This document shows, piece by piece, positions 15,518 to 24,329 of a stretch of 64,000 nt of DNA; the stretch's first letter is position 1, and every line of letters begins with the position of its first letter. Position numbers and translations under genes: made by a program. The notes below the pieces were generated by a model. The model saw only the letters and a program-made list of their open reading frames with translations, had not been told where the DNA came from and did not search any database. The stretch comes from Mucilaginibacter xinganensis (GTDB taxonomy: Bacteria > Bacteroidota > Bacteroidia > Sphingobacteriales > Sphingobacteriaceae): NCBI GenBank assembly GCA_026225055.1, contig JAMFSA010000213.1, positions 1 through 64,000 of the forward strand. The letters run 5' to 3'.

Positions 15518-16200
15518 AAATCACTTTAAACGCCTTTTTGGGCTTATTTCTTTTGATGGCCTTCTGCATAAAAACGGAAGATGTTTATGCGCAGCAAAGT
15601 ACGCTCGACATCGCGGCCATGCACCAGCTCATTCCGGAAAGTATCGACGAAAATAAGGCGCAGGTCAAGGCGAAGAACCAGCAGGCCGTCAATACCGCGA
15701 ACGAAGAAGCCAACCTGACGCTTCTCGCCAAGTTGAAAAATCTTTATCGCACATTACAAAACCGCTACAACACTTTGGGTACGGCCATCAATATCGCCGA
15801 CATTGGCATTTATGCCACGCCGATGGTGGAGCAGATCGTTAGCTACCAGAAACAGATCATATCACTGACCAGCGCCAACCCCATTCTTTTGCCTTTGGGT
15901 TTGCAAACCGAGATCGAGTTTGCTGAAAAAGCGAAGGGCCTGGTTGGTTATGTTACCGGTTTAAGCTTGTCTATCGGCGATGTTAACCAAATGAATGCTT
16001 CGGACCGGAAACTGTTGTTTGATTATGTACTTGAGCAGCTGAGCACGATCCAGGAGCTATCAGGTAATTTGGTATCGACCTTACAAACCAGCAATCTCAA
16101 CACGATCTTACGTTCCATTAATCCTTTCCAGGATTACGTCGATAAGGACAAAACCATCGTGGAGGACATTATTTCAAATGCTAAATACTTGAAGCAATGA
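15514..16200 (+). CDS. Secreted VirB5-like protein, paralogue 2 of 3
   Basis: The protein (228 aa) has a signal peptide ending near VYAQ, a helical body with TLLAKLKNLYRTLQNRYN, a SLTSANPILLPLG segment aligned to the SDPVLLLF segment of paralogue 1, and the common end RSINPFQDYVDKDKTIVEDIISNAKYLKQ. It is the most divergent of the three. It overlaps both neighbours by 4 bases (ATGA), so the three form one translationally coupled block. A distinct position in the same complex is more likely than redundancy. Confidence 0.75.
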   Translation: MKITLNAFLGLFLLMAFCIKTEDVYAQQSTLDIAAMHQLIPESIDENKAQVKAKNQQAVNTANEEANLTLLAKLKNLYRTLQNRYNTLGTAINIADIGIYATPMVEQIVSYQKQIISLTSANPILLPLGLQTEIEFAEKAKGLVGYVTGLSLSIGDVNQMNASDRKLLFDYVLEQLSTIQELSGNLVSTLQTSNLNTILRSINPFQDYVDKDKTIVEDIISNAKYLKQ

Positions 16201-16859
16201 GATGGCACATTTTGATGATGTCTTTCTGCCTTATAGGTGTAAAGACGTTCGCTCAGGAGTATGTGACCGATCCGCAGCGGTTAGCAGCGGTCGAGGAAAA
16301 CGAAGCAGTGCGGAGCGAGGCGGAAGGTACCCATGATCAGTACCTCGGCAATATTAAGACCAAGGTCAACGATATCAATACCAACGCCTCATCGGTTGTC
16401 TTGGCGCAAGAGATCATTTATGAAGGTTTATCACAGGTCAATTCGGCTTTGAAGGATGGCATAGCGGTTAAAAACATGGCCGTGATTAGCGCGGATATTC
16501 TCAGCTATTTAGATCAGGCGTTGACTTTGGCCAAAGGTGATCCGGCGCTGTTACTGGTTACCACCAGCTTGGAAAAAGAATGTAAAAACCGGACGCTCCT
16601 GCTGGTTACAGACGTTTCCAATTTCGTGCTCAAATCCGGCGACAATGTGCTGGCGGACTACAATGCCCGCGACGAATTGCTGAAAAAGGTTCTTATCCAA
16701 TTACAGATCATCGACGGGCTGGCGTATGGCGCCTGGCGCGCCATGTACTGGGCCAAAGAACGAGGCACCATCGCCAGCCTCAACCTTTTCCAAAATTACA
16801 TTAACCAGGACAAGAACTACGTCAATCAAATCATCCTCAACGCAAAATATCTTAAATAA
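16197..16859 (+). CDS. Secreted VirB5-like protein, paralogue 3 of 3
   Basis: The protein (220 aa) has a signal peptide (ending TFAQ) and is close to paralogue 1: EIIYEGLSQVNSALK, TLAKGDPALLLV, a DVSNFVLKSGDN segment and the end IASLNLFQNYINQ...LNAKYLK. After it the operon is interrupted for about 1 kb by a toxin-antitoxin pair, then continues at 17871. There is no terminator between 16859 and 16920, so the insert may be co-transcribed. Confidence 0.75.
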   Translation: MRWHILMMSFCLIGVKTFAQEYVTDPQRLAAVEENEAVRSEAEGTHDQYLGNIKTKVNDINTNASSVVLAQEIIYEGLSQVNSALKDGIAVKNMAVISADILSYLDQALTLAKGDPALLLVTTSLEKECKNRTLLLVTDVSNFVLKSGDNVLADYNARDELLKKVLIQLQIIDGLAYGAWRAMYWAKERGTIASLNLFQNYINQDKNYVNQIILNAKYLK

Positions 16860-16919
16860 CACCTGTTGTGCTATTAAATTAAACTAATTAGCTTTGCATT
16901 AAAATAAGTAACTTGCCAT

Positions 16920-17162
16920 ATGGGAAACGCTGAATTTGTCGATCAATTGCTTGAGAATATCAATAATCTCCATGAATTGGGACGTCAACGTGCATTTGAG
17001 CTTGGTAATCCTTTTTATGCCAAATACAAGGGAGACGGAGAATTTTATCGTAAGGAGCTCCCGACCGGTGAACAGTTCCTTGTTAAGATCGAAGTCGTAA
17101 TGGACGATAATGACATGCCGCTCGAAATAAAGGATACGTATAGTAAACAGATTGGTCGTTGA
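16920..17162 (+). CDS. Small protein, probable antitoxin of the zeta-like kinase
   Basis: The protein (80 aa) is acidic and helical at its start (FVDQLLENINNLHELGRQRAFELG) and then basic/aromatic (YAKYKGDGEFYRKELPTG). It ends with TGA overlapping the ATG of the zeta-like gene at 17162 by one base, as antitoxin and toxin genes usually do. A -7-like AGCTTTGC lies upstream near 16890. The stretch from 16860 to 17820 is more A/T-rich than the tra genes, consistent with transfer. The antitoxin call rests on position and coupling, not on a recognised family. Confidence 0.6.
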   Translation: MGNAEFVDQLLENINNLHELGRQRAFELGNPFYAKYKGDGEFYRKELPTGEQFLVKIEVVMDDNDMPLEIKDTYSKQIGR

Positions 17163-17784
17163 TGAAAACGCCTCATTGTATTTTTGTGGCCGGTTGCAAC
17201 GCAGCCGGTAAATCCAGTTTTATAAGAACACGTATTAACCAGTTGCAAGGTTTTGAAATGATCATGACCGATGTGTATAAAGGCCGTTCAAAAGAAGTTT
17301 TCAATCAAGCAACGTCAAAAAAAAAAGATATTATCCTGGAAACCGTGTTCAATGATGCCTCATTTAAGGATCTGGTAGACAATGCTCGAAACAACGGGTA
17401 TTATTGTTCGCTAATTGTCCTGTTTTTAGATTCACCCAACATTCAATAGCTCGCGTCGCGAATAGATCTTTGGAAAGTAATGGCTTACATATCAGTGGAA
17501 ATAACATCAAACTGAATTTTAACGAAAGCTTTAAAAACATCGCTAAGTATTTTTTCTATTTCGATAAGACCGACTTTATCTATACAGGGAATGCTGACCA
17601 GAATTCACTAATTATGAGTTTTCGTAAAAGTGAACTGGTAAACTTTACAGCCAGCGATTTGGATTATCCTCAAAAATTTGCAGATTATGCGTTTCAGGGC
17701 GACCGTTCTAACACTGATGCTCATGCCATTATAAAGGCTAATCAAAACTATCAGGCCGACCCGGGCCGCGATCATCCTCAATAA
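17162..17784 (+). pseudogene. Zeta toxin-like P-loop kinase, frameshifted
   Basis: The frame from the ATG at 17162 reads FVAGCNAAGKSSFIRT, the Walker A of zeta toxins (GxNAAGKSS), then TDVYKGRSKEVF and a helical part, and meets a stop at 17447-17449 after DSPNIQ. A second frame continues the family (SIARVANRSLESNG, LHISGNNIKLNFNESFKN, YFFYFDKTDFIYTGN) to TAA at 17784. Loss of one base near 17440 explains the break. Zeta toxins phosphorylate UDP-GlcNAc or NAD-derived targets; this copy should be inactive unless a frameshift is used. A run of ten A (about 17317-17326) is a second slippery spot. Confidence 0.82.
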
Positions 17785-17820
17785 GGATTTTCATACTGAC
17801 CAACCTTTGCAAAGCATTCA

Positions 17821-17850
17821 AAAGCGACCCAACCCGGTCGCTTTTTTTAT
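17821..17850 (+). terminator. Intrinsic terminator after the toxin-antitoxin insert
   Basis: AAAGCGACC (17821-17829) pairs with GGTCGCTTT (17836-17844), 9 bp, followed by T-rich sequence. It separates the toxin-antitoxin insert from the transfer gene at 17871, so that gene probably has its own promoter or relies on read-through. Confidence 0.8.
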
Positions 17851-17870
17851 TTCTTAAGATTTCAAATACA

Positions 17871-18644
17871 ATGAAAAAATTGCTCATCATCATTTTACTC
17901 TTACCCGCCCGCTTGTTCGCGCAGGACGAAATACAAGACAAAGCCGTTACCCACCAGGAACAGCGGATGGTCTTCAATAACTGGGATCAAAATAAGTTTG
18001 ACCCAAAAGCCGGCTTTCTTAGCCTGAACCCTTATTACTGGCTGGTTTGGGGTTTATTTTATCCCAATTATCATAAAACCGATCTGCGGCCCCTATCCGC
18101 TAGTGGCCCGCAAACCCAGCGACTGGCTTTGGTTGGTACACAAAGCAGCCAAGACAACAAGTACAAGTTACATTCGGACACCGTAAAAACCACGGCCTTA
18201 TCGCAGATCGCCAGCCAGTCCGGCCTGTTATCGGACGCCGACCCTTTATGGCTACTATACTACAAAAGCCAGTTCAATCTACTACTTAATTATTCCGCAA
18301 CGACGATTCTTGGCCCGTTACCACCAAAGGTCAGCGCTGAATTGGTCAAAGATGGCTTATACACCTGGTACACCGGCGAAATGGCCAGTTTGAAAGAAAG
18401 GCTCAATGGTTCACGGACGACCAACCAGGACCGGGGTTCAAGGATCATTTCCTATTACCGTTTACTTAAAGAATATCAAAATCTATCCAGCGTATGGGCA
18501 ATCCGTACTGCCTCGGCGCAATATACCTTGAACATGACCGCGCAGCAAAAACAAGTGCAGCAAGGGAAGGTCAACATACCCGACTGGACGCCGCAGACCG
18601 ATGTAGGTATCGCTCAAAAAGTACTCTTAAATCGCCAATATTGA
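17871..18644 (+). CDS. Secreted protein of the tra operon
   Basis: The protein (257 aa) has a signal peptide (about 1-18, ending LFAQ) and no further membrane segment. The middle contains SLNPYYWLVWGLFYPNY and many Tyr and Trp residues; the end is Gln-rich. Its place between the VirB5-like genes and TraJ suggests a periplasmic or outer-membrane component of the transfer apparatus, in the slot some elements use for a DUF5045-like protein. I do not recognise the fold. It ends one base before the TraJ start (18646). Confidence 0.65.
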   Translation: MKKLLIIILLLPARLFAQDEIQDKAVTHQEQRMVFNNWDQNKFDPKAGFLSLNPYYWLVWGLFYPNYHKTDLRPLSASGPQTQRLALVGTQSSQDNKYKLHSDTVKTTALSQIASQSGLLSDADPLWLLYYKSQFNLLLNYSATTILGPLPPKVSAELVKDGLYTWYTGEMASLKERLNGSRTTNQDRGSRIISYYRLLKEYQNLSSVWAIRTASAQYTLNMTAQQKQVQQGKVNIPDWTPQTDVGIAQKVLLNRQY

Positions 18645-18645
18645 G

Positions 18646-19809
18646 ATGAAGAAATCATTGACCCTATTACTTATACTCTGCTGTACCACAGCCACATTTG
18701 CGCAAACCACACCCATCGACACCGCCTCTTATCATAAATCGCTCGAGTTCCTGCAAGGTAACGGCGTTTACGAGGAAGGTGTCATGGCTTTCCTGACTGG
18801 CCTGAAGACATCCATCTGGACGCACTTCGAACTGTTCATCGAAGATGCCAAGGCGCTGGCCGCGATATTCATGATCATCTTTTTTGCGATCAAATCCTAC
18901 GAGATGATCTCGGGTGACAAGGAGCTCGAGGTTATGCCGCTATTGCGGCCTTTTGGACTGGCGATGGTGATCCTCTGGTGGGGTGCCTTTGCTAAAGTAG
19001 TGGCCTTTCCAACCGACCTGATAGAAAATCAAACCATGCAGATGTATGAAAGCGAGCAGGGCACGGTCGATAACCTGCGGGTGCAAAGGGCTAACCTGAT
19101 GCTGGCTGTCGCCAATTCGCTTTATACGTATGAGGCGCAGACCGAAGTGGCCGAAAAGGAAAGCGACACCTGGTATGGGCAAGCGTGGAACACGGTGACC
19201 AGCACGGTTAAGCAAGGAATTTCCGATGTGGTATCACCACTTTTGGAATTAAAGAACCGCTTGACTGTTGGTATGCAATTACTTTTAACACAATTACTTG
19301 AATTGGCTGGCATCTGGATTTTAAGGATCGCGGTCTACATTATCTTTATGATCCAGATCATCTATTCGAGCATCCTGATCATCCTCGGCCCGTTTGCAGT
19401 CGCGGTTAGTATTTTGCCCGCCTTCCGGGACAGTTTTAGTACCTGGGTCGCGCGTTTTGTCAGTGTCAACCTTTATTCTGGCATTGGCTATTTGATCATG
19501 TACCTCTGTGGATTAATGCAGGAATACGCCCTTGAATCCGAGATCAGTAAATACCAGGAGCTGGTGGGTAAGGACGGTACGGCGGCTAATATCGAGAAGA
19601 TGGCCTGGTTCGCTTCAAATGGTATTTTATCGTTTGGTACCGTCATCATCGTATTTCTTATCGGCGCGATCTGCATGCTGACCGTTCCGAGCATCTCCAC
19701 CTGGATCATCTCGACTTCCGGCATCAGTTCGGCCAGTTCGACTTTTGGCAGGCATGGTGGCGCGGCGATAAGTATGGCGCGCCGGGCAGCGACCGGCAGT
19801 TTCTTTTAA
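18646..19809 (+). CDS. traJ: TraJ, VirB6-like inner-membrane protein
   Basis: The protein (387 aa) has a signal-like N-terminus (ending TFAQ) and about six further hydrophobic segments: near 60-80 (AAIFMIIFFAIKSYEM), 100-118, 218-250, 255-275, 285-300 and 340-365. It ends with a Ser/Gly/Arg-rich tail. This matches TraJ of Bacteroidetes transposons, an analogue of VirB6 that forms part of the inner-membrane channel. It is followed 9 bases later by TraK. Confidence 0.9.
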   Translation: MKKSLTLLLILCCTTATFAQTTPIDTASYHKSLEFLQGNGVYEEGVMAFLTGLKTSIWTHFELFIEDAKALAAIFMIIFFAIKSYEMISGDKELEVMPLLRPFGLAMVILWWGAFAKVVAFPTDLIENQTMQMYESEQGTVDNLRVQRANLMLAVANSLYTYEAQTEVAEKESDTWYGQAWNTVTSTVKQGISDVVSPLLELKNRLTVGMQLLLTQLLELAGIWILRIAVYIIFMIQIIYSSILIILGPFAVAVSILPAFRDSFSTWVARFVSVNLYSGIGYLIMYLCGLMQEYALESEISKYQELVGKDGTAANIEKMAWFASNGILSFGTVIIVFLIGAICMLTVPSISTWIISTSGISSASSTFGRHGGAAISMARRAATGSFF

Positions 19810-19818
19810 ACCCCTCTT

Positions 19819-20439
19819 ATGCCTATGATCATTAAAAATATCGAAGCCAAGGTACGCCTGGCGACCTGGCTTTCTGCGCTCAGCTTTTTATGCGCAGTGC
19901 TGCTGAGCATTGCCGCATTTGTTATGGCCTACAAGATGGTCGCCGATGCGCGTAAAAGCATTTATATTCTCAACAATAATGTGCCCTTGCAGGCCTCTCA
20001 AACCGATATGCAAATGAACCGTCCAGCGGAGTACCGCGCGCATATTGACCTGTTCCATTCGCTGTTCTTTTCGCTGACGCCGGATGATAAATACATCGAG
20101 TACCAGTTAAAGAAGGCCATGTACCTCGTGGACGAGTCCGGCGTACAGCAGTATAACAACTTGAAGGAGAATGGTTATTTCAATTCTATCTTATCCTCCA
20201 GTTCAGTACTGACCCTGCAAACGGACAGCATCTCGCTGGATATGCCAAGGCATTATTTTAAATACTACGGCAAGCTGAAAATAGACCGCCGCAGCTCGAC
20301 CGTAGTGCGTTCGCTGATCACTGAAGGTTACCTCAAAGACATCCCCCGCAGTGACAACAATCCCCATGGCGTGCTGATCACGGGTTGGAAGACCTTGGAA
20401 AATAAAGATTTGGAAGATGTTCAGAAAAATACATTCTAA
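19819..20439 (+). CDS. traK: TraK, VirB8-like
   Basis: The protein (206 aa) has a short cytosolic start, one membrane segment (about residues 17-38, ALSFLCAVLLSIAAFVMAYK) and a periplasmic domain of mixed alpha/beta structure. The EYRAHIDLFHSLFFSLTPDD region is the TraK signature; TraK is the VirB8-like assembly factor. Start at the ATG at 19819. It overlaps the next gene by 23 bases, so the two are translationally coupled. Confidence 0.9.
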   Translation: MPMIIKNIEAKVRLATWLSALSFLCAVLLSIAAFVMAYKMVADARKSIYILNNNVPLQASQTDMQMNRPAEYRAHIDLFHSLFFSLTPDDKYIEYQLKKAMYLVDESGVQQYNNLKENGYFNSILSSSSVLTLQTDSISLDMPRHYFKYYGKLKIDRRSSTVVRSLITEGYLKDIPRSDNNPHGVLITGWKTLENKDLEDVQKNTF

Positions 20440-20851
20440 CCGCGACCCGCAGGACACGATCCTATCCCAACTCAAAACCGAGTTCGCTCCCTATTTCGAA
20501 AAATCATCGGTAGCCCTTACTCAAAAACTCCAAAAGCGTCCCCGGTTCATTCTTGCTGTCATGATAACTGCTATCGTTCTATCGGCCGGATTATCGTTTA
20601 CTGTTTTCCGGAATAAGGAGCCGGCCGAAACTGGAAAAGGCGCTAAGCATGCTAAGGAAAAAAGCGTTAACGTCATTAGTGATGCCTTCAACCAAATAGG
20701 CGCTACCGCAAACGCCATTCAGCAAACTATTCAACTCAAAAAGCAGATTGACAGCCTCAGCGCCAAAAAAACACTCAGCAAACAAGACAGCGATAACCTT
20801 GAAAATGAGTTAGATCAGCTTCGCCATTTAAACCAACCCTCCAAGCCATGA
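20417..20851 (+). CDS. traL: TraL-like single-span membrane protein
   Basis: The protein (144 aa) has a cytosolic basic N-terminal third, one membrane segment (about 43-62, RFILAVMITAIVLSAGLSF), and a long polar helical tail with many Lys, Gln, Asp and Asn that should form a coiled coil. The place between TraK and TraM is that of TraL, but sequence similarity to TraL is not obvious. It overlaps TraK by 23 bases and TraM by 4. Confidence 0.6.
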   Translation: MFRKIHSNRDPQDTILSQLKTEFAPYFEKSSVALTQKLQKRPRFILAVMITAIVLSAGLSFTVFRNKEPAETGKGAKHAKEKSVNVISDAFNQIGATANAIQQTIQLKKQIDSLSAKKTLSKQDSDNLENELDQLRHLNQPSKP

Positions 20852-21963
20852 CCATTAATCTCAAACAACCCAAATACATCATACCCCTCCTGGCTTTGCC
20901 CTTCTTAATGCTCTTCTTCTACGTCTACCAAAGCAGCAACAAACCCAAAATCGCAGTCGGAAAACAACATGCTGGCATGAACAGCGCCGTAGGCGAAGTC
21001 TCCGACAATATCAAAAAGAAGGACCTCGATGACAAGCTGGATGCCTACCGGAATACCTACAAAGATGCCGATGGTTATACCGCTGTCAGCCCAGTACCGG
21101 TCGATAAAGCCTCAGTGCCGCAAGCAGCCGATAATTATTCCGCGCAACAAAAGAAAATGCTGGACTCGATCAATAACGCCATGCGGCAAAAATTCAGCAG
21201 CGGACTGCCAGGCAAACCATTCGGTGAAAACCAGGCCATGATCGCGGCACTCAACCATGTACGCCAAAAAAAGACGGAAGAACCCACAGTATCGAAGGAA
21301 AAAGACCCCATGGACCTGTTCCGCCAACAAATGGCCATGATGGACAGCCTCCAAAAGGCAAATGACCCCGAAGCCAAAGCCGAAGCCAAAAAGAAAGCCG
21401 CAGAAGCTAAACTGGCCCAAGCTAAAGCCAATGAAAAGGTATTGCAAGTCACTAAGTCCAATGATAACAGCACGGACTTCAACACATTAAAGCCTGAATT
21501 CCACAACAACCTCATTATGGCCGTCATTGATGAAAACGTGACCGGCTATGCAGGTTCCCGTATCCGCTTGCGCCTGCTGGAAGATATTGAGGCCGGCGGC
21601 ACGACCATCGCTAAGGGTACTTATCTCTATGCACTCATCAACGGCTTTTCCGAACAAAGGGTCACGCTCCAGGTCAAGTCCATTTTTTACGAGGGTAAAA
21701 TATTACCGGTTAAATTGGATCTCTATGACACAGATGGTCTGCCCGGTTTATATGTGCCGGAATCGGCATTCCACGACTTTACCAAAGACCTCGGGACAAA
21801 TACCATCGAAGGCGTAACGCTGGATGGCAGCTCATCTTTCGTCATGAGCACTGCCAGTAAGATGTTCGAATCGACCTCCTCGGCCATTGCCGGCATGATC
21901 CGTAAAGATAAAGCAAAGCTTAATTACAATAGCTACATCTACCTGATTGACAATAAACAATAA
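20848..21963 (+). CDS. traM: TraM, VirB10-like
   Basis: The protein (371 aa) has one membrane segment near the N-terminus (about 10-27), a long disordered Lys/Asp/Ala-rich linker including a coiled coil (about 150-200, KAKAEAKKKAAEAKL), and a C-terminal beta domain (VIDENVTGYAGSRIRLRLLEDIEAGG and ITVEGVTLDG-like repeats). This is the VirB10-like TraM layout; the protein spans the envelope and links ATPase activity to the outer pore. It starts 4 bases inside its neighbour. Confidence 0.88.
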   Translation: MTINLKQPKYIIPLLALPFLMLFFYVYQSSNKPKIAVGKQHAGMNSAVGEVSDNIKKKDLDDKLDAYRNTYKDADGYTAVSPVPVDKASVPQAADNYSAQQKKMLDSINNAMRQKFSSGLPGKPFGENQAMIAALNHVRQKKTEEPTVSKEKDPMDLFRQQMAMMDSLQKANDPEAKAEAKKKAAEAKLAQAKANEKVLQVTKSNDNSTDFNTLKPEFHNNLIMAVIDENVTGYAGSRIRLRLLEDIEAGGTTIAKGTYLYALINGFSEQRVTLQVKSIFYEGKILPVKLDLYDTDGLPGLYVPESAFHDFTKDLGTNTIEGVTLDGSSSFVMSTASKMFESTSSAIAGMIRKDKAKLNYNSYIYLIDNKQ

Positions 21964-21987
21964 AACCACTAAAGAAACTTCTTTACC

Positions 21988-22770
21988 ATGAAATACATAA
22001 TTTTTTTATTTCTCTTGATTTTTACAAGAGTAAATGCGCAGGACAAATTACCCGAAGTCCACCTGCCAGTCAAAGGCGACCTGCATTTCATTTCGCCCGA
22101 ACCGATTCAATACGTGGACATCTCCAACAAGTCCATTGAAGGCAATATCGCCTTGCCCAATGTGCTTCGCCTTCGTTTCAAAGACAGTTGCTTTTCAGAT
22201 GCCATTGTCACCATCGCCGGTGAGAAATTCATCGCCCAGTATCACTTATGGCCGGTTGAATCTACCGAAAGCGAAACAGTGGAGATACAGCCCATCGATA
22301 CCCGGCCATTAGATATATCCGGAATAGGCCTCTCCCACTCGCAACTTAAAAAATTAGCTTATAATATCTTTTGCGGTAGCTCCAAAAAACTAGGCCGAAC
22401 CAAAGCATTTGGTATTAAGGCGCAGCTCAACCATATCTATACCGCCGGCGACTATATCTTTTTGGATCTGTCGTATCGAAACAAAACCAACCTCAAATAT
22501 GACATCGATGAATTCAACTTCAAGATCGATGATAAGAAGGTAACCAAAGCGACCAATGTGCAGTCCGTAGAACTCAAACCCGAACTCGCGCTCTTTGATG
22601 TGCCATCCTTCAGCAAATACTACCGCAATATTTTCGTCCTCAAAAAAATGAGTTTCCCCGGCAACAAAGTACTCAACATCGAACTTAACGAAAAGCAGTT
22701 ATCTGGAAGGGTCATTACGTTATCCATCTCTTACAAAGATCTGCTCCAAGCGGACACCATACCAAATTAG
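21988..22770 (+). CDS. traN: TraN, VirB9-like (DUF4138)
   Basis: The protein (260 aa) has a signal peptide (ending VNAQ) and a beta-rich mature part: VKGDLHFISPEPIQYVDIS near the start and SKYYRNIFVLKKMSFPGNKVLNIEL near the end are TraN/DUF4138 signatures. TraN is thought to form the outer part of the core complex with TraM. Start at the ATG at 21988. It is the last of the contiguous tra genes; the operon is then interrupted by the Fic region (22771-24226). Confidence 0.88.
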   Translation: MKYIIFLFLLIFTRVNAQDKLPEVHLPVKGDLHFISPEPIQYVDISNKSIEGNIALPNVLRLRFKDSCFSDAIVTIAGEKFIAQYHLWPVESTESETVEIQPIDTRPLDISGIGLSHSQLKKLAYNIFCGSSKKLGRTKAFGIKAQLNHIYTAGDYIFLDLSYRNKTNLKYDIDEFNFKIDDKKVTKATNVQSVELKPELALFDVPSFSKYYRNIFVLKKMSFPGNKVLNIELNEKQLSGRVITLSISYKDLLQADTIPN

Positions 22771-22834
22771 CGTTGTCCTACTACTATTCGCGCTATTCCG
22801 GCAGTATCATATGTGTGAAAAATCGCTGTTAAAT

Positions 22835-22957
22835 AATCGGCTCAAAATATTAGCAATTTTGAGCCAATTAAACATTTTAATCGGCTCAAAATAAATATTA
22901 TTATGAGCCGATTAAAATAAATCATTCGGCTCATAAAATCACTATATTTGAGCCGAA
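22835..22957. promoter_or_regulatory. Array of six GGCTCA operator half-sites before the fic gene
   Basis: Three inverted pairs of GGCTCA and TGAGCC occur at 22839/22860, 22883/22904 and 22928/22949. The start-to-start distance within each pair is 21 bases and between pairs is 44 and 45 bases, so all half-sites face alternately with two helical turns between them. The surrounding bases are also alike (AATCGGCTCAAAAT). The array lies within the 205-base gap and ends 19 bases before the ATG at 22976, an ideal place for autoregulation by the winged-helix end of the Fic protein. Confidence 0.8.
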
Positions 22958-22975
22958 TAATCAAATCCTGATAAC

Positions 22976-24226
22976 ATGGCTTACAATTGGCAAATGGATG
23001 ATTGGCCAAAATTTACATTTGATCAATCCATAATTGAAGATAAACTCTACTTATTTTCGGAAAAAACCGGACTTGTTTCGGGTATAATAAAAACGCTGCC
23101 CGAAAATGCCAGAATTGAAGCGATTATAGAAATAATGGTTGCTGAAGCTATAAAAACGTCAGAAATTGAAGGGGAATTTCTCAACCGAAAAGATGTAATG
23201 TCTTCGATCAGAAGAGCACTTGGATTGATTAGTAAAAATGAAAAAATAAGCGACAAACGATCAGTTGGTATAGGCGAGTTGATGATTGATGTCCGAGAAA
23301 CCTATAAAGCTGCTTTAACAAAAGAACAACTCTTCTATTGGCACAAAATGTTACTTCCAGATAGTAAAGGGGTAATTGTAGGCGCATGGCGCGACCACGC
23401 TGAACCAATGCAGGTTATCTCTGGTCCCTATGGAAAGGAGAAAGTTCATTTTGAAGCGCCTCCATCCGCTCGTGTTCCTTATGAAATGGAACGATTTATC
23501 GATTGGTTTAATGATTCTGGCCCTGGTGGAAAACGTGAAATTAAAAAGGCACCTGTAAGAAGCGCAATCGCACACCTTTATTTCGAATCGGTCCATCCTT
23601 TCGAGGATGGTAATGGCAGGATCGGTAGACTTATTGCAGAAAAAGCCCTATCTCAAGGAATGGGAAGGCCGGCACTATTAAGCCTTTCAAAAACTATTGA
23701 GTTAAAACGGAGCGCTTACTACGATGCGCTAAAAACTGCACAATCGACCTTGAACATAACTCCTTGGATGGATTATTTTGTCGACCTGACGCTTCAGGCT
23801 CAATTGTTTGCAGAAGAACAAATAGATTATACACTGAGCAAAACCAAATTCTTTGACAAGTTCAACGGTAAATTAAACGAGCGTCAACTCAAACTGGTAA
23901 GAAAAGTATTTGATGAAGGCCCCAAGGGTTTTGAAGGGGGAATTAACACCTCAAAATATGTGTCCATCACAAAATCACCCAAAGCCACCGCGACAAGAGA
24001 TTTACAGGATTTGCTAGCAAAAGGGGCGATTGAAAACCTGGGGACTGGCGGAGGAAGAAGTACTAAATATCGCCTGAATATCGACTTCGATGAAAGGTTA
24101 GACAGATCAAACAGAGAAACATTCGTTGAACACTTAAGAACTGCCATAAGGGATCCGGAAGCTGCAATCAAAAGCAAAAACGACAACTCACAGGAGCCCG
24201 GAGACGATTTACATATTAGCCGTTAA
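22976..24226 (+). CDS. Fic-domain protein with autoinhibitory motif and winged-helix end
   Basis: The protein (416 aa) has an N-terminal part with the inhibitory helix motif TSEIEG (61-66, a (S/T)xxxE(G/N) match), a Fic core with HPFEDGNGRIGR (207-218, catalytic H207), and a C-terminal winged-helix part (about 320-375, SITKSPKATATRDLQDLLAKG). Class II Fic enzymes add AMP to target proteins and are held off by the Glu of the motif. The DNA-binding end and the operator array upstream suggest autoregulation. Its A/T-rich sequence and position inside a tra operon indicate an insert. Start at the ATG at 22976. Confidence 0.92.
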   Translation: MAYNWQMDDWPKFTFDQSIIEDKLYLFSEKTGLVSGIIKTLPENARIEAIIEIMVAEAIKTSEIEGEFLNRKDVMSSIRRALGLISKNEKISDKRSVGIGELMIDVRETYKAALTKEQLFYWHKMLLPDSKGVIVGAWRDHAEPMQVISGPYGKEKVHFEAPPSARVPYEMERFIDWFNDSGPGGKREIKKAPVRSAIAHLYFESVHPFEDGNGRIGRLIAEKALSQGMGRPALLSLSKTIELKRSAYYDALKTAQSTLNITPWMDYFVDLTLQAQLFAEEQIDYTLSKTKFFDKFNGKLNERQLKLVRKVFDEGPKGFEGGINTSKYVSITKSPKATATRDLQDLLAKGAIENLGTGGGRSTKYRLNIDFDERLDRSNRETFVEHLRTAIRDPEAAIKSKNDNSQEPGDDLHISR

Positions 24227-24287
24227 TACCTTAGCGCTTGATTAATTCATTTAAGCACTCTTAAAGACGACACCACAAATTTTTGAG

Positions 24288-24325
24288 TTATCTACCACCA
24301 CGTAATGTAAAACTGCTCAACTTTG
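24288..24325 (+). promoter_or_regulatory. Promoter before the zinc-ribbon protein
   Basis: TTATCTACCAC (24288-24298), 19 bases, then CAACTTTG (24318-24325), a -7-like box four bases before the ATG at 24330. It is the third copy of this promoter type in the window. Confidence 0.6.
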
Positions 24326-24329
24326 CAAT

